A stretch of 64,000 bases of DNA from JANXVR01 sp034667405 (GTDB taxonomy: Bacteria > Actinomycetota > UBA4738 > HRBIN12). Below are positions 43,091 to 52,233 of the stretch, piece after piece. The DNA is taken from the NCBI GenBank assembly GCA_034667405.1, contig JAXDJX010000007.1, positions 36,710-100,709 on the forward strand, given 5' to 3'. Each line of letters begins with the position of its first letter. Positions within the stretch are counted from its first letter, which is position 1. The notes under the pieces are model-generated. The model was not told the DNA's origin and searched no databases. It saw nothing but the letters and a program-made list of their open reading frames with translations. Position numbers and translations under genes: made by a program.

Positions 43091-44233
43091 TCAGGCTGTA
43101 CGAGCTCGCTCCCGTGCAGCGATGCGCTGCGACCAGCGCATACACGGAAGCTCGACCAAGACGAAGAACACCCCCGAGACCAGCAGGATCACGGGAACGA
43201 TCACCACGCAGATCAGCACGAGATCGGGGACGAACCCACCCAGGCTGCTGGTGACCAGGACGTGCATCGGACGGAGCATCAGCCGGATCACCTGGAGATG
43301 GAGCAGGTAGATCGAATAACACATGCCTCCGATCGTCCAGACCACCGGGCGCCGGAGAGCCCGCCTGGCTCGATCGCCGCGCAGTCCTCCCACCACGAGG
43401 AGCACGCAGGCCGTCAGCACGACCGCCGGGTGTACCACCATCGGCGTGAACAACGGCATGAACACGAACGTCCCGAGTCCCACCAGGAAGGCAACGTCCC
43501 AGCCTGCCGATCCGGGCGCTCCTTCCCAACGCTCGTGCAGGTACAGGTCGGCGATCAGCACGCCGGCCAGGAACGCATGGAATGACCCCGTCAGGGATTC
43601 GGACCATCTGATCGAATGGCTGAACGCCTGCTGCTGCAGGAGCAGGGAGACAAGGATCCCGGCCACCAGGAGCACCCGTCGCCGCGAGAAGAACCGCACC
43701 AGCAGGATCGCGATGAGCGGCATGAGTATGTAGAACTGGACCTCGACCTCAAGCGACCACCCGACGGAATTGATGGGGTTACGGGTTCCGAAGATGATCG
43801 TGTTCAGGTAAGGAACGCCCGCCATCAGATGCGGCAGCAACTCCGTCGCCGGCTCCCGCAACAAGATGATGTCGCCGATGAACATCACCACCAAACAGAA
43901 CACGAACGGCGGTTCGAGCCGGGTCAGCCGACGCAGGAAGTAGGCACGGGTCGATACCGTTCTCCCCGTCTCATAGGCGCGCAGGAACGGCAGCGACAGC
44001 ACGAACCCACTGATCACGAAGAACAGGATCACGCCCCGTCGTCCATCGGCAAGCGTGTTCAACACCCACTCATTGGTGAGGGAGACACCCATCGCAGCGC
44101 TGTATTGATTCGCCACGGACGGCACGATGTGTCCCAGGATCACATTGCCGATGGCGAGGAGGCGAAGGCCGTCGATCTCTTGGATATGTTTTGCTGGATC
44201 GATCGGCCGACGCAGCAACGTCAGCAGCCGCAT
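43091..44233 (-). CDS. OafA/YrhL-type acyltransferase-3 membrane protein
   Basis: A 380-residue protein with ten predicted helices. The family markers are EIDGLRLLAIGNVILGH at the start and a run of RRLTRLEPPFVFCL. It has no extra C-terminal SGNH domain. Members move acetyl or other acyl groups across the membrane onto sugars, peptidoglycan or lipids. GGGGAGG lies before the ATG at 44233. Confidence 0.88.
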   Translation of the reverse strand: MRLLTLLRRPIDPAKHIQEIDGLRLLAIGNVILGHIVPSVANQYSAAMGVSLTNEWVLNTLADGRRGVILFFVISGFVLSLPFLRAYETGRTVSTRAYFLRRLTRLEPPFVFCLVVMFIGDIILLREPATELLPHLMAGVPYLNTIIFGTRNPINSVGWSLEVEVQFYILMPLIAILLVRFFSRRRVLLVAGILVSLLLQQQAFSHSIRWSESLTGSFHAFLAGVLIADLYLHERWEGAPGSAGWDVAFLVGLGTFVFMPLFTPMVVHPAVVLTACVLLVVGGLRGDRARRALRRPVVWTIGGMCYSIYLLHLQVIRLMLRPMHVLVTSSLGGFVPDLVLICVVIVPVILLVSGVFFVLVELPCMRWSQRIAARERARTA

Positions 44234-44371
44234 GGTGCCTCCCCTTCGGGCGGGCCGGTTGGTCGCCGGAAAACGTCGGGTCGAAACGACGCGGTTCGAG
44301 ACGCTACCAGCATCTTCAGGCGTCAATGACGCTACGAGCAACCGGTGCAGTGACCCGGTAGTCTCCGTCGG

Positions 44372-46348
44372 ATGCGAAACTCCCGGCGCCTGTTCCTGCT
44401 GAGCTTCTTGATGTTATTCGTGGAACTCGTCTTGATCAGGTGGACGGCTGCAAGCGTCGTGTACCTCGCCTATTTCTCCAACTTCGTGCTGCTGGCGAGC
44501 TTCCTCGGCATCGGCGTCGGCTTCCTGCGGGCGGGCACACAGACGGACCGTTCACGATGGGCACCGTTCGCGCTCGCGGGATTCGTGCTGTTCGTGACGA
44601 TCTTCCCCGTGTCGGTGGCCACCCACGCCTCGGGTCGGCAGTTCATCGGACTGTTCGGGATCTTCGCGCTGCCGATATGGGTGGAGCTTCCCCTCATCTT
44701 CGGGGGCGTGGCCACCGTGATGGCACTGATCGCCGAAGGGGTCGCGCGAGTGTTCGCGACGTTCGAACCACTGCAGGCCTACCGGCTGGACGTGGGCGGC
44801 AGCGTTGTCGGCATCGCTGCATTCTCCATCCTGTCGTTCCTGGGAGCTCCTCCGCTGGCGTGGGCCATAGTGGTCGCAGCGTTGTTCTGGGCGGTGTTCC
44901 GCCCTTCGATCTCGAGATATACGGCGGCCCCATTGCTCGCCGTTGTGCTCTTGCTGGGCTTAGGATCCATCTCCCCCCACGACCATTGGTCCCCTTACTA
45001 CCGCGTCACTGCCTCAAGCCCGAACAGCCAGGGGATCATCTCTATCGAAGTGAACGGCCTGCCACATCAGTCGATCTTGCCGCTCGACGTCCTGAAGACG
45101 CACCAGCCCTTCTACCTGGAGCCGTATCCGCACCTGGGGGCCAACCCGCTGCGGAACGTGCTGGTGGTCGGCGCGGGCAACGGGAACGACGTCGCCGTAG
45201 CGCTGTCGATGGGGGCCCAACACGTCGACGCCGTCGAGATCGACCCCGTCATCCAAGCGATCGGGCGGGACCAGCATCCGAATCACCCGTATCAAGATCC
45301 GAAGGTCACGGCGCATATCGGTGACGGCCGCGCCTTCCTGGAACGAACCGATACCAGGTACGACCTCATCATCTTCGCCTTGCCCGACTCCTTGACGCTC
45401 GTCTCCGGCCAGTCCTCGCTCCGACTCGAGAGCTATCTGTTCACGGTCGAATCGATGCGCGCCGTGCGAGACCACCTCGCACCCGGCGGAGCGTTCACGA
45501 TGTACAACTACTACCGTCCCGACGTGTTCGATCGGTTCGCGGCAACGATCACGCAGGCGTTCGGCCACCCACCGTGCATCGACAACGGCAGTGAGACGCT
45601 CGGGCCTCGCCAGCAGGCGGTCCTGACGGTGGGTCTCACGGCTGCCGACGCGACGTGCTCCACGACATGGAGGGCCTCGACGACGACACCGTCGGTAGCG
45701 ACCGACGACCATCCGTTCCCCTATCTCCAAGGGCGGACCATCCCGACGTTCTACGTGGTGGCACTGCTCCTGATCCTGCTGGGGTCGGCCGTCGTCGTCC
45801 GAACGTTCGGTGGACCCTTCCGCGAGATGGTTCCGTTCGTCGACCTATTCTTCATGGGCATCGCGTTCCTACTGCTCGAGACGAAGAATGTCGTGCAGTT
45901 CGCGCTGCTGTTCGGGACGACGTGGTTCGTGAATGCCCTGGTGTTCGCCGGGATCCTGCTCGCGGTGCTCGCCGCCGTTTCCGTGGCGCAACGGGTCACG
46001 CTGCCGCCGCCGTGGGTGCTCTTCGTCGCCCTGGCACTCGCGCTCTTCGCAGCATGGGCGGTGCCACAGGAGTCGCTGCTCTCCCTCGCCCTGATCCCGC
46101 GGTTCGCGGCCGCGGTCGGGCTGGCCTTCGCACCCGTGTTCTTGGCGAACCTCGTGTTCGCGCAGCGGTTCAAGGATGTGGGCTCGGCGACGGTCGCCTT
46201 CGGCGCGAACCTACTGGGAGCGGTGACCGGAGGGGTGCTCGAGTACGGGGCGCTCGTGGTCGGTTACCGGGCGCTCCTGATCGTGGTCGCGGCGATGTAT
46301 CTCCTGGCCTACCTCACCCGAGGTGGGCGTAGCGTCAGCCCGGCCTGA
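44372..46348 (+). CDS. Membrane protein with spermidine synthase-like domain
   Basis: A 658-residue protein: about six N-terminal helices (1-200), a SAM-binding spermidine synthase-like domain (about 210-440) with VVGAGNGNDVAVALSMG, AVEIDPVIQAIG and DGRAFLERTDTRYDLIIFALPDS, then about seven more helices. Long membrane-embedded SpeE-like proteins are known in many bacteria. Whether they make polyamines is doubtful, since the polyamine-binding Asp pair is not clear here. The ATG is 7 nt after TAGTCT. It converges with the sigma factor gene at a strong hairpin. Confidence 0.85.
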   Translation: MRNSRRLFLLSFLMLFVELVLIRWTAASVVYLAYFSNFVLLASFLGIGVGFLRAGTQTDRSRWAPFALAGFVLFVTIFPVSVATHASGRQFIGLFGIFALPIWVELPLIFGGVATVMALIAEGVARVFATFEPLQAYRLDVGGSVVGIAAFSILSFLGAPPLAWAIVVAALFWAVFRPSISRYTAAPLLAVVLLLGLGSISPHDHWSPYYRVTASSPNSQGIISIEVNGLPHQSILPLDVLKTHQPFYLEPYPHLGANPLRNVLVVGAGNGNDVAVALSMGAQHVDAVEIDPVIQAIGRDQHPNHPYQDPKVTAHIGDGRAFLERTDTRYDLIIFALPDSLTLVSGQSSLRLESYLFTVESMRAVRDHLAPGGAFTMYNYYRPDVFDRFAATITQAFGHPPCIDNGSETLGPRQQAVLTVGLTAADATCSTTWRASTTTPSVATDDHPFPYLQGRTIPTFYVVALLLILLGSAVVVRTFGGPFREMVPFVDLFFMGIAFLLLETKNVVQFALLFGTTWFVNALVFAGILLAVLAAVSVAQRVTLPPPWVLFVALALALFAAWAVPQESLLSLALIPRFAAAVGLAFAPVFLANLVFAQRFKDVGSATVAFGANLLGAVTGGVLEYGALVVGYRALLIVVAAMYLLAYLTRGGRSVSPA

Positions 46349-46370
46349 TCGTGGGGCCACCCCAACACGA

Positions 46371-46397
46371 AGGAGCCGGCCCGAAGGGCCGGCTCCT
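46371..46397. terminator. Bidirectional hairpin terminator
   Basis: AGGAGCCGGCCC and GGGCCGGCTCCT form a perfect 12-bp stem around GAA, flanked by further complementary bases (CACCCC and GGGGTG). It separates the converging membrane-protein gene (stop 46348) and sigma gene (stop 46420). Confidence 0.85.
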
Positions 46398-46419
46398 GGG
46401 GTGTTACGAGTGGCGAGGC

Positions 46420-47355
46420 TTAGCCGCCCAGCGCCACCGCGTTGATGAGGTTCGAATCGCGGAGCTTGCGTAGCGCCTCGCGTTCGATCAACCGGACACG
46501 CTCGCCGCTGAGGCCAAGCACCTTGCCTGTCTCACGGAGGCTGAGCGGCTGGCCGTTCTCCAGGCCGTAGCGGAGCGCCACAACGTGACGTTCGCGCTCG
46601 TCGAGAACCCGGTCCACGGCGTCGCCGATCTCCTCACGGAGTAGGGCATCCTCCACCTCGTTGAACGCGGCGTCGGAGTCGACCTCCTCGATGAGATCGC
46701 CCAGCTCCGTGTCCTCACCCACAGGTGACTGCAAGGACAACGGCTCGCGGCGACCCATCTCGGTGAGATCGTCGATCTCCTCCACGGTGGTGTCGAGAGC
46801 CTTCGCCAGCTCCTCGCGGCTGGGCTCACGACCCATGGACTGCGCGAACTGGAACCGGGTGCGGTTCAGCTTCCGCAGCCGGTCGTGGATGTGGACGGGG
46901 AGGCGGATGGACCGCGAACGATCGGCGATGGCGCGCGTGATTCCCTGACGGATCCACCACGTGGCATACGTCGAGAACTTGAACCCACGCCGCCAGTCGA
47001 ACAGTTCGACGGCACGCATGAGACCGATATTGCCTTCCTGGATGAGATCGAGGAGGGGGAGGCCCTGGCCTTGGTACTTGCGAGCCACGGATACCACCAG
47101 TCGGAGGTTCGCCATGATGAACCGCTGGCGGGCGGCCTCGGCTTTGCGAACCTCGGCACGTGCTTTCGCGATGCTCTTCTCGGACCGCAGACGCCCGGCG
47201 CGGAGCCGCTCTTCGGCATCCTTCCCGGCTTCGATGGTCATAGCGAGCTCGACCTCTTCCTCCTTGGTGAGCAGCGGCTCGCGAGCCGCCGCCTCCAGGT
47301 AGAGGCGCAGGTCATCAGCGTCGTCGGTCCCCAAGGGGCGCGCTGGCTCTGGCAC
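46420..47355 (-). CDS. RpoD-family sigma-70 factor (SigA/HrdB-like)
   Basis: A 311-residue sigma factor with region 1.2 (DDLRLYLEAAAREPLLTKEEEVELA), regions 2.1-2.4 (RLVVSVARKYQGQGLPLLD, the RpoD-box DLIQEGNIGLMRAVELFD and KFSTYATWWIRQGITRAI), region 3 (RSIRLPVHIHDRL) and region 4.2 (LSGERVRLIEREALRKLR). It lacks the long N-terminal 1.1 region of many principal sigma factors, so it is either the housekeeping sigma of a lineage with a short form or a group 2 factor. The start is a GTG about 11 nt after GGAGGAG. Confidence 0.92.
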   Translation of the reverse strand: MPEPARPLGTDDADDLRLYLEAAAREPLLTKEEEVELAMTIEAGKDAEERLRAGRLRSEKSIAKARAEVRKAEAARQRFIMANLRLVVSVARKYQGQGLPLLDLIQEGNIGLMRAVELFDWRRGFKFSTYATWWIRQGITRAIADRSRSIRLPVHIHDRLRKLNRTRFQFAQSMGREPSREELAKALDTTVEEIDDLTEMGRREPLSLQSPVGEDTELGDLIEEVDSDAAFNEVEDALLREEIGDAVDRVLDERERHVVALRYGLENGQPLSLRETGKVLGLSGERVRLIEREALRKLRDSNLINAVALGG

Positions 47356-47793
47356 TAGATATCACTCTCCTCCTCGAGGCCGTCCGGCCGCATGGTGCAG
47401 CCTTCTCGGTCCTCGGGAACTCGGGTTCCGGTGTGACGGCATCTTGGCCAAGGGCGCAGTGGGACGCGTCTTGGCAGCCGTTATTCCGTATGGTATGGGG
47501 TCATACACATGTTTGTAAAGCTCAGACGGTGTAAAGGTCTTGTGAAGACCACTCCGAAAGGGCGTACCGCATCCGTAGGATGACTGACAAGTCAACACCT
47601 ATCGCGACCTCCTCGACTGCTACCAAACTCACAACGCCCACAGTGGCGGATTCCTTCCCGACACCACGATGTTGGGGGAGCTCTGGGTTGTGGGCTTGAC
47701 TTCAGCCTTCATTTCGCCCAACTATCTAGATATCGCTCTCATCGCATGGCGCGGCGCCTGCTCCCGCGCTCTCCTTGAACGGAAAGGAGCGTC
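47356..47793. other. Divergent intergenic region, no gene seen
   Basis: The 438-bp gap between the sigma factor gene and the secreted BNR protein gene is less GC-rich than its surroundings. It holds the predicted sigma-gene promoter and, on the plus strand, a possible TTGACT (47696-47701) with AACTAT 18 bp on. No protein or structured RNA is recognised. Confidence 0.5.
47490..47519 (-). promoter_or_regulatory. Predicted promoter of the sigma factor gene
   Basis: On the minus strand TTTACA (47514-47519) and TACCAT (47490-47495) are 18 bp apart, in an AT-richer patch of the 438-bp gap upstream of the sigma gene. The leader would be about 125 nt. A second TTTACA lies just upstream of this one. 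Confidence 0.45.
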
Positions 47794-49221
47794 ATGCACC
47801 GCCGACTCCCAGGCACGCTCGCCGCGACCGCGGTCGTCCTGGGCAGCGTCCTAGCGGCGATATCGACCCCTACGCCGATCGCGAGCCCTGGTGGACAGAC
47901 CACCACCGAGAGCCGCTCTTCCGAGGGCGCCGAGGCCAGGGCGGAATCTGAGGTATCCCACCTTCGGGCCCGGGCCAGCTCGCCCTCGACGCGGGCTCGC
48001 CCCGGTACGTTCGCGCCGGCCACGGGATGGCGATCCGAGCAGCTCTGGGACGCGGGTCAGAACGATTGGGAGCCGACCGTCGCCACCGACCCCGGTTCGA
48101 GCTGGGTGTACCAAGCGACGACCCGATACGGCGGACCGAAGGCCTGCAAGGCCTGCCCGGGAACGGCGATCATCATCCGTTCCTCGAGCGACGCCGGCGT
48201 CTCGTGGGGCCCCGACCACTTCCTGTGCGTCTGCAAGAACGTCAAGGCCCAGAACGACCCGGTGTTGGCGGTCACCACGGCCGGCATCGTCTATGCCGTG
48301 TGGATGAACGACTACAACCCCGGAGTGATGTTCGCGAAGTCGAGCGACCATGGCCTCACCTGGACTACACCTATCGCTGTCAAGGGAAGCGGCCTGAGCT
48401 TCACGGACAAGCCCTGGATAACCCTCAGCCCCGATGGTAAGGACATCTACGTCGCGTTCAACGCCTCGGATAGTTACGTGGTCGCATCGCACGACTTCGG
48501 CGCGACCTTCGGCGCCCGGATCAAGACGAACACCGACAGCCGGTACTATTTCGCCGAAGGGGGCGCGGTCGCCCCGAACGGAACGGTCTACTTCGCGGAG
48601 AGTGCGGAGAACCAGAGCGCGACCGGCTCCGTGCAACTCGTGGTCCTGAGGTCGACGGACGGCGGTATCCACTGGGCGCAGAACGTGGTCGATACCAGCC
48701 AGCAGCAGCCCGCGTGCACGGTGCCGCAATGCAGCGCCGACTTCTTCGCGTCGTCCGCATCGATGGATATCGACTCCGCCGGGACGCTCCTGCTCGCATA
48801 TTCGGCGAACAGCGTGAGCGAGGCGAACAAGACCCTGTACGTGCGCACGTCCACCAACGGCACCACGTGGACTGCTCGCACGAGCCTCTCAACGAACTCG
48901 GGAGATAACGGGTTTCCCTCGGTGGAGGCCGGCGCGGCCGCCGGGGACTTCCGCGTGGCGTGGCAGGACAGCAGGAATGGGCCCACCGGATGGAACACCT
49001 GGTATCGGCGAACGACGAACGGCGGGAGCACCTGGAGTGCGGAGATCAACCTCTCAGACGCGAGCGGCGGCGCTCCCTACAAGTCGGTCAACGGCTATGC
49101 GTTCCCCTACGGTGACTACTTCGACATCGCCGTGAACGCGAGCGGGCAGAACTTCGTCGTCTGGGGTGAAGGCCCGAACTACGTCGGACCCGGCGGTACC
49201 TGGTTCACACGCGGGGCATAG
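47794..49221 (+). CDS. Secreted BNR/Asp-box repeat protein (sialidase-like beta-propeller)
   Basis: A 475-residue protein with an N-terminal signal peptide (about 1-30), a polar linker to residue 75 and a beta-propeller body. Asp-box or related motifs recur at SSSDAGVSWG, KSSDHGLTWT, RSTDGGIHWA and RTTNGGSTWS, the spacing expected for BNR repeats of sialidases and related propellers. The Arg triad and Tyr nucleophile of true sialidases cannot be assigned, so it may be a binding protein or another glycan-active protein. Several Cys residues suggest disulfides outside the cell. GGAAAGGAG precedes the ATG. Confidence 0.85.
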   Translation: MHRRLPGTLAATAVVLGSVLAAISTPTPIASPGGQTTTESRSSEGAEARAESEVSHLRARASSPSTRARPGTFAPATGWRSEQLWDAGQNDWEPTVATDPGSSWVYQATTRYGGPKACKACPGTAIIIRSSSDAGVSWGPDHFLCVCKNVKAQNDPVLAVTTAGIVYAVWMNDYNPGVMFAKSSDHGLTWTTPIAVKGSGLSFTDKPWITLSPDGKDIYVAFNASDSYVVASHDFGATFGARIKTNTDSRYYFAEGGAVAPNGTVYFAESAENQSATGSVQLVVLRSTDGGIHWAQNVVDTSQQQPACTVPQCSADFFASSASMDIDSAGTLLLAYSANSVSEANKTLYVRTSTNGTTWTARTSLSTNSGDNGFPSVEAGAAAGDFRVAWQDSRNGPTGWNTWYRRTTNGGSTWSAEINLSDASGGAPYKSVNGYAFPYGDYFDIAVNASGQNFVVWGEGPNYVGPGGTWFTRGA

Positions 49222-49251
49222 CCTCGTTCGGTTCGCCGGTAGGCTGGCCCG

Positions 49252-50154
49252 GTGACCGACGATGTGTTGATCCCCGAACTCCGAACCATAGATCTGGACG
49301 GCCCGGTCGCCTATCGCGAGTGGGACGGGCCGCCCGAGACCACCTTCGTGATGGTGCACGGACTGGGGGGTTCCCATCTCTCGTGGCTCCAAGTGGGGCA
49401 GGGGCTTTCGGGGCAAGGGCGCGTTGTTGCGCCGGACCTTCCGGGGTTCGGCTGGTCTCCTCGGGAGGGCCGCGGCTCGGGGTTGATGGATCTCCGACGA
49501 ACGCTCTCGCGCTTCATCGCGGAGAGCGCGACGGGAAGAGTGATCCTCTGCGGCAACTCGATGGGGGGCGCCGTTGCAGTGCTTCAGGCGGCTGTGGAAC
49601 CCGGATCGGTTGACGGCATCATCCTCAGTGGTTCCGTGTTCCCGTGGGCGAAAGGCGGGATGCCGCACCCGCTCGTGCTCGCGACGTTCGCGCTCTACGA
49701 GTCCGCTCGGGTGGGTGAACGGTTCGTGACGGCGCGCGCCACATCGATCGACCCCGAGGTCGGCGTGCGGCTCAGCTTCCGGATCATCGCGGCGGATGCC
49801 AGCACCATCCCGGAACAGATCATCCAGAGACATATCGATCTGGCTCACGAACGCCGGGCCGACCCGGACGCGGTGCCGGCGTTCCTCGAAGCGGCGCGTT
49901 CACTCATCCGGCTGGGGAAACGTCGATCCGTGATCGACGGGGCGCTCGATGCCGTGACAGCGCCGGTGTTGGTACTCCACGGTCGGCGGGACCGGCTTGT
50001 CCCCGCCACCTTCGCGGAGGCGGAACTCCAGCGTCGGCCGGCATGGCGGGGGCGGATCTTCCCCGATCTCGGGCATGTCCCGCAGATGGAAGCCCCTGGC
50101 CGGTGGATCTCCGAGGTGGCCGATTGGCATGCCGCCATCCGCAGAGCGCCCTGA
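49252..50154 (+). CDS. Alpha/beta hydrolase
   Basis: A 300-residue hydrolase with the oxyanion segment VMVHGLGGSHLSW, the nucleophile elbow GNSMGG, the acid in HGRRDRLVP and the base in LGHVPQMEAP. A lid domain spans about residues 130-215. The substrate is unknown. The GTG start is 6 nt after TAGGCT, a leaderless arrangement. It converges with the AlaX gene. Confidence 0.9.
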   Translation: MTDDVLIPELRTIDLDGPVAYREWDGPPETTFVMVHGLGGSHLSWLQVGQGLSGQGRVVAPDLPGFGWSPREGRGSGLMDLRRTLSRFIAESATGRVILCGNSMGGAVAVLQAAVEPGSVDGIILSGSVFPWAKGGMPHPLVLATFALYESARVGERFVTARATSIDPEVGVRLSFRIIAADASTIPEQIIQRHIDLAHERRADPDAVPAFLEAARSLIRLGKRRSVIDGALDAVTAPVLVLHGRRDRLVPATFAEAELQRRPAWRGRIFPDLGHVPQMEAPGRWISEVADWHAAIRRAP

Positions 50155-50168
50155 CCGAGCCGGTCGGT

Positions 50169-50888
50169 TCAGTCCGGATCGAGTTCGATCCGCATGCGTT
50201 TGTTGCCTTTGCCTTTCGATTCGGTCTTGACGACGCGGACCTGGCCGACCTCCCCCGTGCGAGCTACGTGCGTGCCACCGTCCATCTGCGTGTCGATCCC
50301 GACGATCTCGATCACCCGGATCGGATCGACGTCGCGCGGCACCAGATCGACCTTCAGACGGGCGAGCGAGGGATCGGCGAGCGCCTGGTCCCTGGGGATG
50401 AACCGAACGTGCACTTCAACGTCCCGTGACAACGCCTGGTTGAGCTTGGCCTCGATCTCCCGGTCGAACTCCTGGCTCATGGACGCCAGCTCGAAGTCCA
50501 TCCGAGCGGTGCCCGGCTCCATGTTTCCGCCGGTCACCTTCGCGTCGTAGTCCGTGAAGATGATGCCGGACAGCGCGTGGAGCGCGGTGTGGGTTCGCAT
50601 GAGGAGATGGCGCCGATCCCAGTCCACGTTGACGGTGACGGCCGTTCCAACGGGCGGGGGTGGTGTATCCAGCACGTGGATGAGCTCGCCCGTTTCCTTC
50701 GATCGGAAGGTGTCGGTGACCGCGCACGACCCGCCGTCCCACGAAAGGCTCCCGCTGTCGCCGGGCTGTCCGCCGCCCCTCGGGTAGCTCACGGTACGGT
50801 CCAGCACCGCGCCCTCGTCGGTCGTCGCGATCACCGTCGCATCGCAGGTGCGCAGGTACGCGTCGCGCGCGAACAACATGTCGGTCAT
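50169..50888 (-). CDS. AlaX-type alanyl-tRNA editing protein
   Basis: A 239-residue stand-alone editing domain that removes serine or glycine from mischarged tRNA-Ala. The zinc motif HxxxH is in RTHTALHAL. The second motif, usually with a Cys before GGTH, reads QMDGGTHVARTGEVG, so the Cys is replaced by Asp, as in a subset of AlaX proteins. The N-terminal PRGGGQPGD glycine motif of longer AlaX forms is kept. The ATG is 7 nt after TAGCGT. Confidence 0.9.
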   Translation of the reverse strand: MTDMLFARDAYLRTCDATVIATTDEGAVLDRTVSYPRGGGQPGDSGSLSWDGGSCAVTDTFRSKETGELIHVLDTPPPPVGTAVTVNVDWDRRHLLMRTHTALHALSGIIFTDYDAKVTGGNMEPGTARMDFELASMSQEFDREIEAKLNQALSRDVEVHVRFIPRDQALADPSLARLKVDLVPRDVDPIRVIEIVGIDTQMDGGTHVARTGEVGQVRVVKTESKGKGNKRMRIELDPD

Positions 50889-50936
50889 GGCGGGCACGCT
50901 ATCGCAGTGAGGACCTTCGCGCGCCGCGCCGTGCGA

Positions 50937-51869
50937 TCAGATGTTCGGCTCCTGGAGCTGTGTCGTACGAACCAAGCTCGCCATCACAGCGCCCGTCAAG
51001 ATCAAGACACCCCCGACCGCCGTGCTCACCGACACTCGCTCCTGAAGGAAGATCCACGCCAAGATCGCCACCGTGAACGGTTCCATCACGCCGATGATGG
51101 AGTTCCTCAAGGCCCCTACGCGCCGCAGGCCGGCGAGCATCGCGGCGAACGCTCCAGCGGAGAAGGCCGCCATCGCCAAGATACGGAGCCAGTCGTGGCC
51201 GCCTCGCGGAAGCACGGTGGCATGGAAGAGCACTGCGTACGTGGCGTTCCCTAGGGCTGCACCGCCGGAGATCCATGCGGCAGCAGTCAGCGGATCCGTG
51301 CGCTTGACCCTGCGGTCGGCGGCCACGAGGTAGGTCGCGTAGGCCAGCGAACACGCGATGGCCAACGCGATACCGAGCGGCGCCACTTCGACGCTTCCCC
51401 CGCCGATCACCACGATCGCGCTTCCGGCCAGGGCCAGGCCGAGGGCTGTCAGGAGACGACGAGCAGGCGCGCGTCTGTCCATCGCGATCGTCGCGAGCAT
51501 GACCCACACCGGGTAGGTGTAGAAGAGCAATGTCACGACGCCCGCTTTCCCATGGTTCAGGGCCGCGAAATAAAGCGACGACTCGGTGGCGTAGCCGAAG
51601 ACTCCCGCCAGGACGACCGCGCGCCGCTCCCCCTTCGCCGGAAGGAGCGGACGGCCGGTCAGAGCGGCTCCCATGAACAGCAGGGCGGAGGCTACCCCGA
51701 ACCGGAACGACAGCATCACGAACGGATGGCCCTGTGTGTCCACCGTCTTGGAGAAGATCACGACGACCGAGAACATGAGCGCCATCACGACCGAGTAGCC
51801 AGAGCCTAGGAGCTGGTCGCTCCTGTTCGAGGTGCTCGGCTCGGCGCGACTGGGTGTAGGTTCGGTCAT
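50937..51869 (-). CDS. EamA-family (DMT) membrane transporter
   Basis: A 310-residue protein with ten predicted helices in two EamA repeats (about 20-150 and 165-305). The second repeat carries ALRNSIIGVMEPFTVAILAWIFLQE, the usual family signature. DMT proteins export or import metabolites such as amino acids; the substrate is unknown. The ATG at 51869 is preceded by CAGGGAAC. Confidence 0.9.
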   Translation of the reverse strand: MTEPTPSRAEPSTSNRSDQLLGSGYSVVMALMFSVVVIFSKTVDTQGHPFVMLSFRFGVASALLFMGAALTGRPLLPAKGERRAVVLAGVFGYATESSLYFAALNHGKAGVVTLLFYTYPVWVMLATIAMDRRAPARRLLTALGLALAGSAIVVIGGGSVEVAPLGIALAIACSLAYATYLVAADRRVKRTDPLTAAAWISGGAALGNATYAVLFHATVLPRGGHDWLRILAMAAFSAGAFAAMLAGLRRVGALRNSIIGVMEPFTVAILAWIFLQERVSVSTAVGGVLILTGAVMASLVRTTQLQEPNI

Positions 51870-51940
51870 GGTTCGTTCCCTGCGGGGTTCGCAGAGCGTA
51901 CGCTCATAGCTGCACGACGACCGGAGAGGGGCTCGCGGCA

Positions 51941-52231
51941 GTGGTCGAGATCGAAGTGACACGCGCTGATGTCGAGCAGTTCATGTCCACGTTCAACGTT
52001 CGCGTGGCGGAGGATGACACGGCTACCGAGCATGTGGTCACGCTCTCAGGCACGGATTACGAGCGCCTGGGCAAGGGATTCCGCTCCCCGGAAGCCTTCG
52101 TCCGGGAGTGCTTCGCCTATCTGCTGGAGCACGAATCGAAGGACGAGATCCTGACGTCGTTCGACATCAGCCAGATCCGGACACAATTCTCCGAGTTCGA
52201 GATGGATATCTCCCGCCGCGCGGGTAACTGA
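51941..52231 (+). CDS. Small conserved-looking protein of unknown function
   Basis: A 96-residue acidic soluble protein: a short N-terminal beta part (VEIEVTRADVEQFM, TEHVVTLSGTDYERLG) followed by helices (SPEAFVRECFAYLLEHESKDEIL, FDISQIRTQFSEFEMDI). It has no membrane segment or cofactor motif. The GTG start follows GGAGAGG at some distance. It stops 3 bp before the convergent large fusion gene. I do not recognise the family. Confidence 0.7.
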   Translation: MVEIEVTRADVEQFMSTFNVRVAEDDTATEHVVTLSGTDYERLGKGFRSPEAFVRECFAYLLEHESKDEILTSFDISQIRTQFSEFEMDISRRAGN

Positions 52232-52233
52232 CG

